From the NCBI GenBank assembly GCA_963204915.1, contig CAUJHS010000068.1, positions 1 to 53,308 of the forward strand: 53,308 nt of DNA, written 5' to 3'. Origin of the DNA: Planctomycetota bacterium. GTDB taxonomy: Bacteria > Planctomycetota > Planctomycetia > Pirellulales > Pirellulaceae. Below, piece by piece: positions 51,995 to 53,308 of the stretch (position 1 is the stretch's first letter; the number at the start of each line of letters is the position of its first letter). The notes beneath the pieces are model-generated. The model worked only from the letters and a program-made list of their open reading frames with translations, had not been told where the DNA came from and did no database searches. The translations under genes and the position numbers were made by a program.

Positions 51995-52142
51995 AACAAA
52001 GGTGTCAGGAGCACATTTGGCCATCCTGTTAACACCTTCCTTGCACACTAAGGGCTCTATAGCCCACGCGAGTCTGGCCAAAAAATCAGTTATCGAAATC
52101 AACGACGCATCAGGTATATGCTCCTGACCCCTTTATTTTTCT
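51995..52142 (+). repeat. family B palindromic repeat, copy 2
   Basis: GGTGTCAGGAGCACATTTGG at the left and ATATGCTCCTGACCCCTTTA at the right; interior CCTGTTAACACCTTCC, TTGCACACTAAGGGC, CACGCGAGTCTGGCC. Same orientation as copy 3 and about 640 bases from it, bracketing the orphan gene at 52195. Confidence 0.85.
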
Positions 52143-52194
52143 AATTGCCCTTGAACTAGGCACAAGCTGACTTGTAGCATGGCGTTACGGAAAG

Positions 52195-52770
52195 ATGTCA
52201 GGAACCGTTTACATGATCGGTTCCGAACGCCTTTTTACACGTTCGTTCAGACGTGTTTTACTTGATGCCATGAACGACCCCCTAGAGAATCCACCGGCGC
52301 GCGAACTAGCCGAACGCCTAAAGAAGGTCTGCGAACCCTTCCGGGGAAAGTTAACAGAATTCCATCATGCGTGGATCGGCCAGCATGTCTCTCGTCTCAG
52401 AGCGGTTTTTGAGAGCGTTTATCGCCAGTGCTCTCACGATCCCGATGAAGTGTTGGACTTGCTGACGTCGGCAGGAACGTTTTCAGAAGCCTACGTCCAA
52501 GCAATGGATGACGTTGCGGCGACTGAAGGGTACATCTGTTTGGCGGGGCGTAACTTTGCAATGATAGCCATTGCCGCATCGTATGGATGGAAGTTCGATG
52601 AGAAGCTTTCTGGCTTCGCTAATCCTTGGCCGCCGCTGATGCACCTCTTTCTGAACGGTGTATGCGCCACATACGTTATTGATGATAGCGACGCTTGTTG
52701 GAGCTTAACCATGCGCGTATCGACGAGCGATTCCGACGTGACGGTTCCAATTATCTGCATCAGTGTGTAG
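52195..52770 (+). CDS. hypothetical orphan protein
   Basis: A 191-residue protein (MSGTVYMIGSERLFTRSFRR; a later start at 52216 is possible). It is mostly helical and polar: MNDPLENPPARELAERLKKV, QHVSRLRAVFESVYRQCSHD, VLDLLTSAGTFSEAYVQAMD, with a hydrophobic patch near ICLAGRNFAMIAIAASYGW. I recognise no family. It sits exactly between copies 2 and 3 of the family B palindrome, with about 50 bases to the left one and 11 to the right, so it may be a passenger gene of a composite element. Confidence 0.5.
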   Translation: MSGTVYMIGSERLFTRSFRRVLLDAMNDPLENPPARELAERLKKVCEPFRGKLTEFHHAWIGQHVSRLRAVFESVYRQCSHDPDEVLDLLTSAGTFSEAYVQAMDDVAATEGYICLAGRNFAMIAIAASYGWKFDEKLSGFANPWPPLMHLFLNGVCATYVIDDSDACWSLTMRVSTSDSDVTVPIICISV

Positions 52771-52781
52771 CTGCTTGGGCT

Positions 52782-52951
52782 AAATAAAGGTGTCAGGAGC
52801 ATATTTAGCCATCCTGTTAACACCTTCCTTGCACACTAAGGACTCTAAGACCCGCGAAAGTCTGGCCAGAAAATCCGTTATCGAAGTCAACGACGCACCA
52901 AGTATATGCTCCTGACACCTTTATTTTCTTTATTTTCTCCTTTATTTTCTC
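52782..52951 (+). repeat. family B palindromic repeat, copy 3
   Basis: AAATAAAGGTGTCAGGAGCA at the left and ATGCTCCTGACACCTTTATT at the right, so the ends are inverted copies over about 20 bases. The right tail carries three tandem TTTATTTTCT-like units. Interior matches copy 2 closely. Confidence 0.85.
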
Positions 52952-53164
52952 CGCAAGGCGCCCACACGGCCAGGCTTCCACACGCCAGCCGCATAGCAAC
53001 GACCGCGTTGATTAATCAACGCATCGACTCATCCACCAATTGACGTTGCAACACAACGTGCCGCCCAGCGCGACCGCACAAGTTCGCCATTTCCGGCGAT
53101 GAAGCGTCACTTCGCACCGCGCTTCCGGAATGAAGTTGACCGCGTTCGCACGTTTGAAAGGGGT
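52952..53164. other. short intergenic stretch
   Basis: About 210 bases between the family B copy 3 and the IS630 end. I see no gene or repeat in it. Confidence 0.4.
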
Positions 53165-53308
53165 CTAGTGCTCTGTCACCTTTCGATATTGGGATTGGTC
53201 GCCAAGCATGATTCGGCGATGATTTAAGGCAACCAAGGAGGGTTGCCATGCAGAAGAAGTATATCGTCCGTCTCACGGACCAGGAACGCGCGACATTGGA
53301 AGAGGTGG
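53165..53308 (+). mobile_element. left end of an IS630-family element
   Basis: TAGTGCTCTGTCACC, then CGATATTGGGATTGG, is an end I recall for IS630-family elements, which duplicate TA on insertion. A transposase gene begins at 53248. The right end is beyond the window, so completeness cannot be judged. Confidence 0.6.
53248..53308 (+). CDS. IS630-family transposase, 5' part
   Basis: Twenty codons reach the window edge: MQKKYIVRLTDQERATLEEV. This N-terminus (KYIVRLT..ER..LE..V) is that of the helix-turn-helix domain of IS630-type transposases, preceded by AAGGAGG at 53235. The catalytic DDE domain is outside. The gene reads outward to the right. Confidence 0.75.
   Translation, partial: MQKKYIVRLTDQERATLEEV

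Overview
The window reads as a chromosomal segment of a planctomycete (Pirellulales-like is my guess; there is no rRNA to test it). This is inferred from the gene families, not from a marker gene. They include two DUF1559 proteins, a Tat-exported Gfo/Idh/MocA oxidoreductase, a DUF1080 protein, a PQQ-type beta-propeller, a formylglycine-generating-enzyme-like protein, an ECF sigma factor next to a membrane Ser/Thr kinase, and several small planctomycete membrane and lipoproteins. Core genes (cmk, hemB, two plsC-type acyltransferases, cytosolic dehydrogenases) alternate with clearly accessory stretches.

Layout. 1-4.4 kb: end of a membrane-protein gene, a long non-coding stretch, a phosphatase fused to an endonuclease/exonuclease/phosphatase domain, an HNH remnant, a small lipoprotein and a dispersed palindromic repeat. 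4.5-11.3 kb: about eleven short plus-strand orphan genes separated by attC-like recombination sites. I read this as an integron cassette array without an integrase in view (a CALIN). Its recognisable cargo is rich in immunity-type proteins: a CdiI-family immunity protein, a barstar-like inhibitor, an EF-Tu-like G-domain fragment, a glyoxalase-fold protein, and DUF6924- and DUF6882-like proteins. A ~90 bp double-hairpin element occurs five times in the array, four of them where an attC is expected, and once more beyond it. 11.5-24.6 kb: metabolic and secreted proteins, a nucleoside-type MFS transporter, and an inserted-looking pair (249-aa unknown plus PIN nuclease) between a nonsense-interrupted ribbon-helix-helix gene and a tRNA-Leu-like fragment. 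24.7-39.4 kb: mainly housekeeping, with a sigma/kinase pair, cmk-plsC, an Rrf2 regulator divergent from a protoglobin with a legible promoter and operator, hemB and a glutaminyl cyclase. 39.7-41.4 kb: an AT-rich DUF262/HNH defence-type gene. 43.1-47.7 kb: an arsenical-resistance operon (arsR, arsP-type permease, ArsE/F/G-like genes and a ProC-like gene) bracketed by identical 37-bp direct repeats, the left of which is the 3' end of a lipoprotein gene. 47.8-53.3 kb: acetyltransferase, tyrosine phosphatase, GH5 cellulase, TspO, MOSC protein, an orphan gene bracketed by two copies of the first palindromic repeat, and the left end of an IS630-family element.

Three families of short palindromic elements (A: TAGGGTGGGC, six copies; B: GGTGTCAGGAGC, three copies; C: TAGAGCGCGTTTCACGC, three copies) mark the recombination-prone parts. 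The strongest leads are the immunity-rich cassette array with its unusual core sites and attC-associated palindromes, the direct-repeat-bounded arsenical island, and the PIN module. All functional assignments come from reading motifs and recalled family signatures; no database search was possible.
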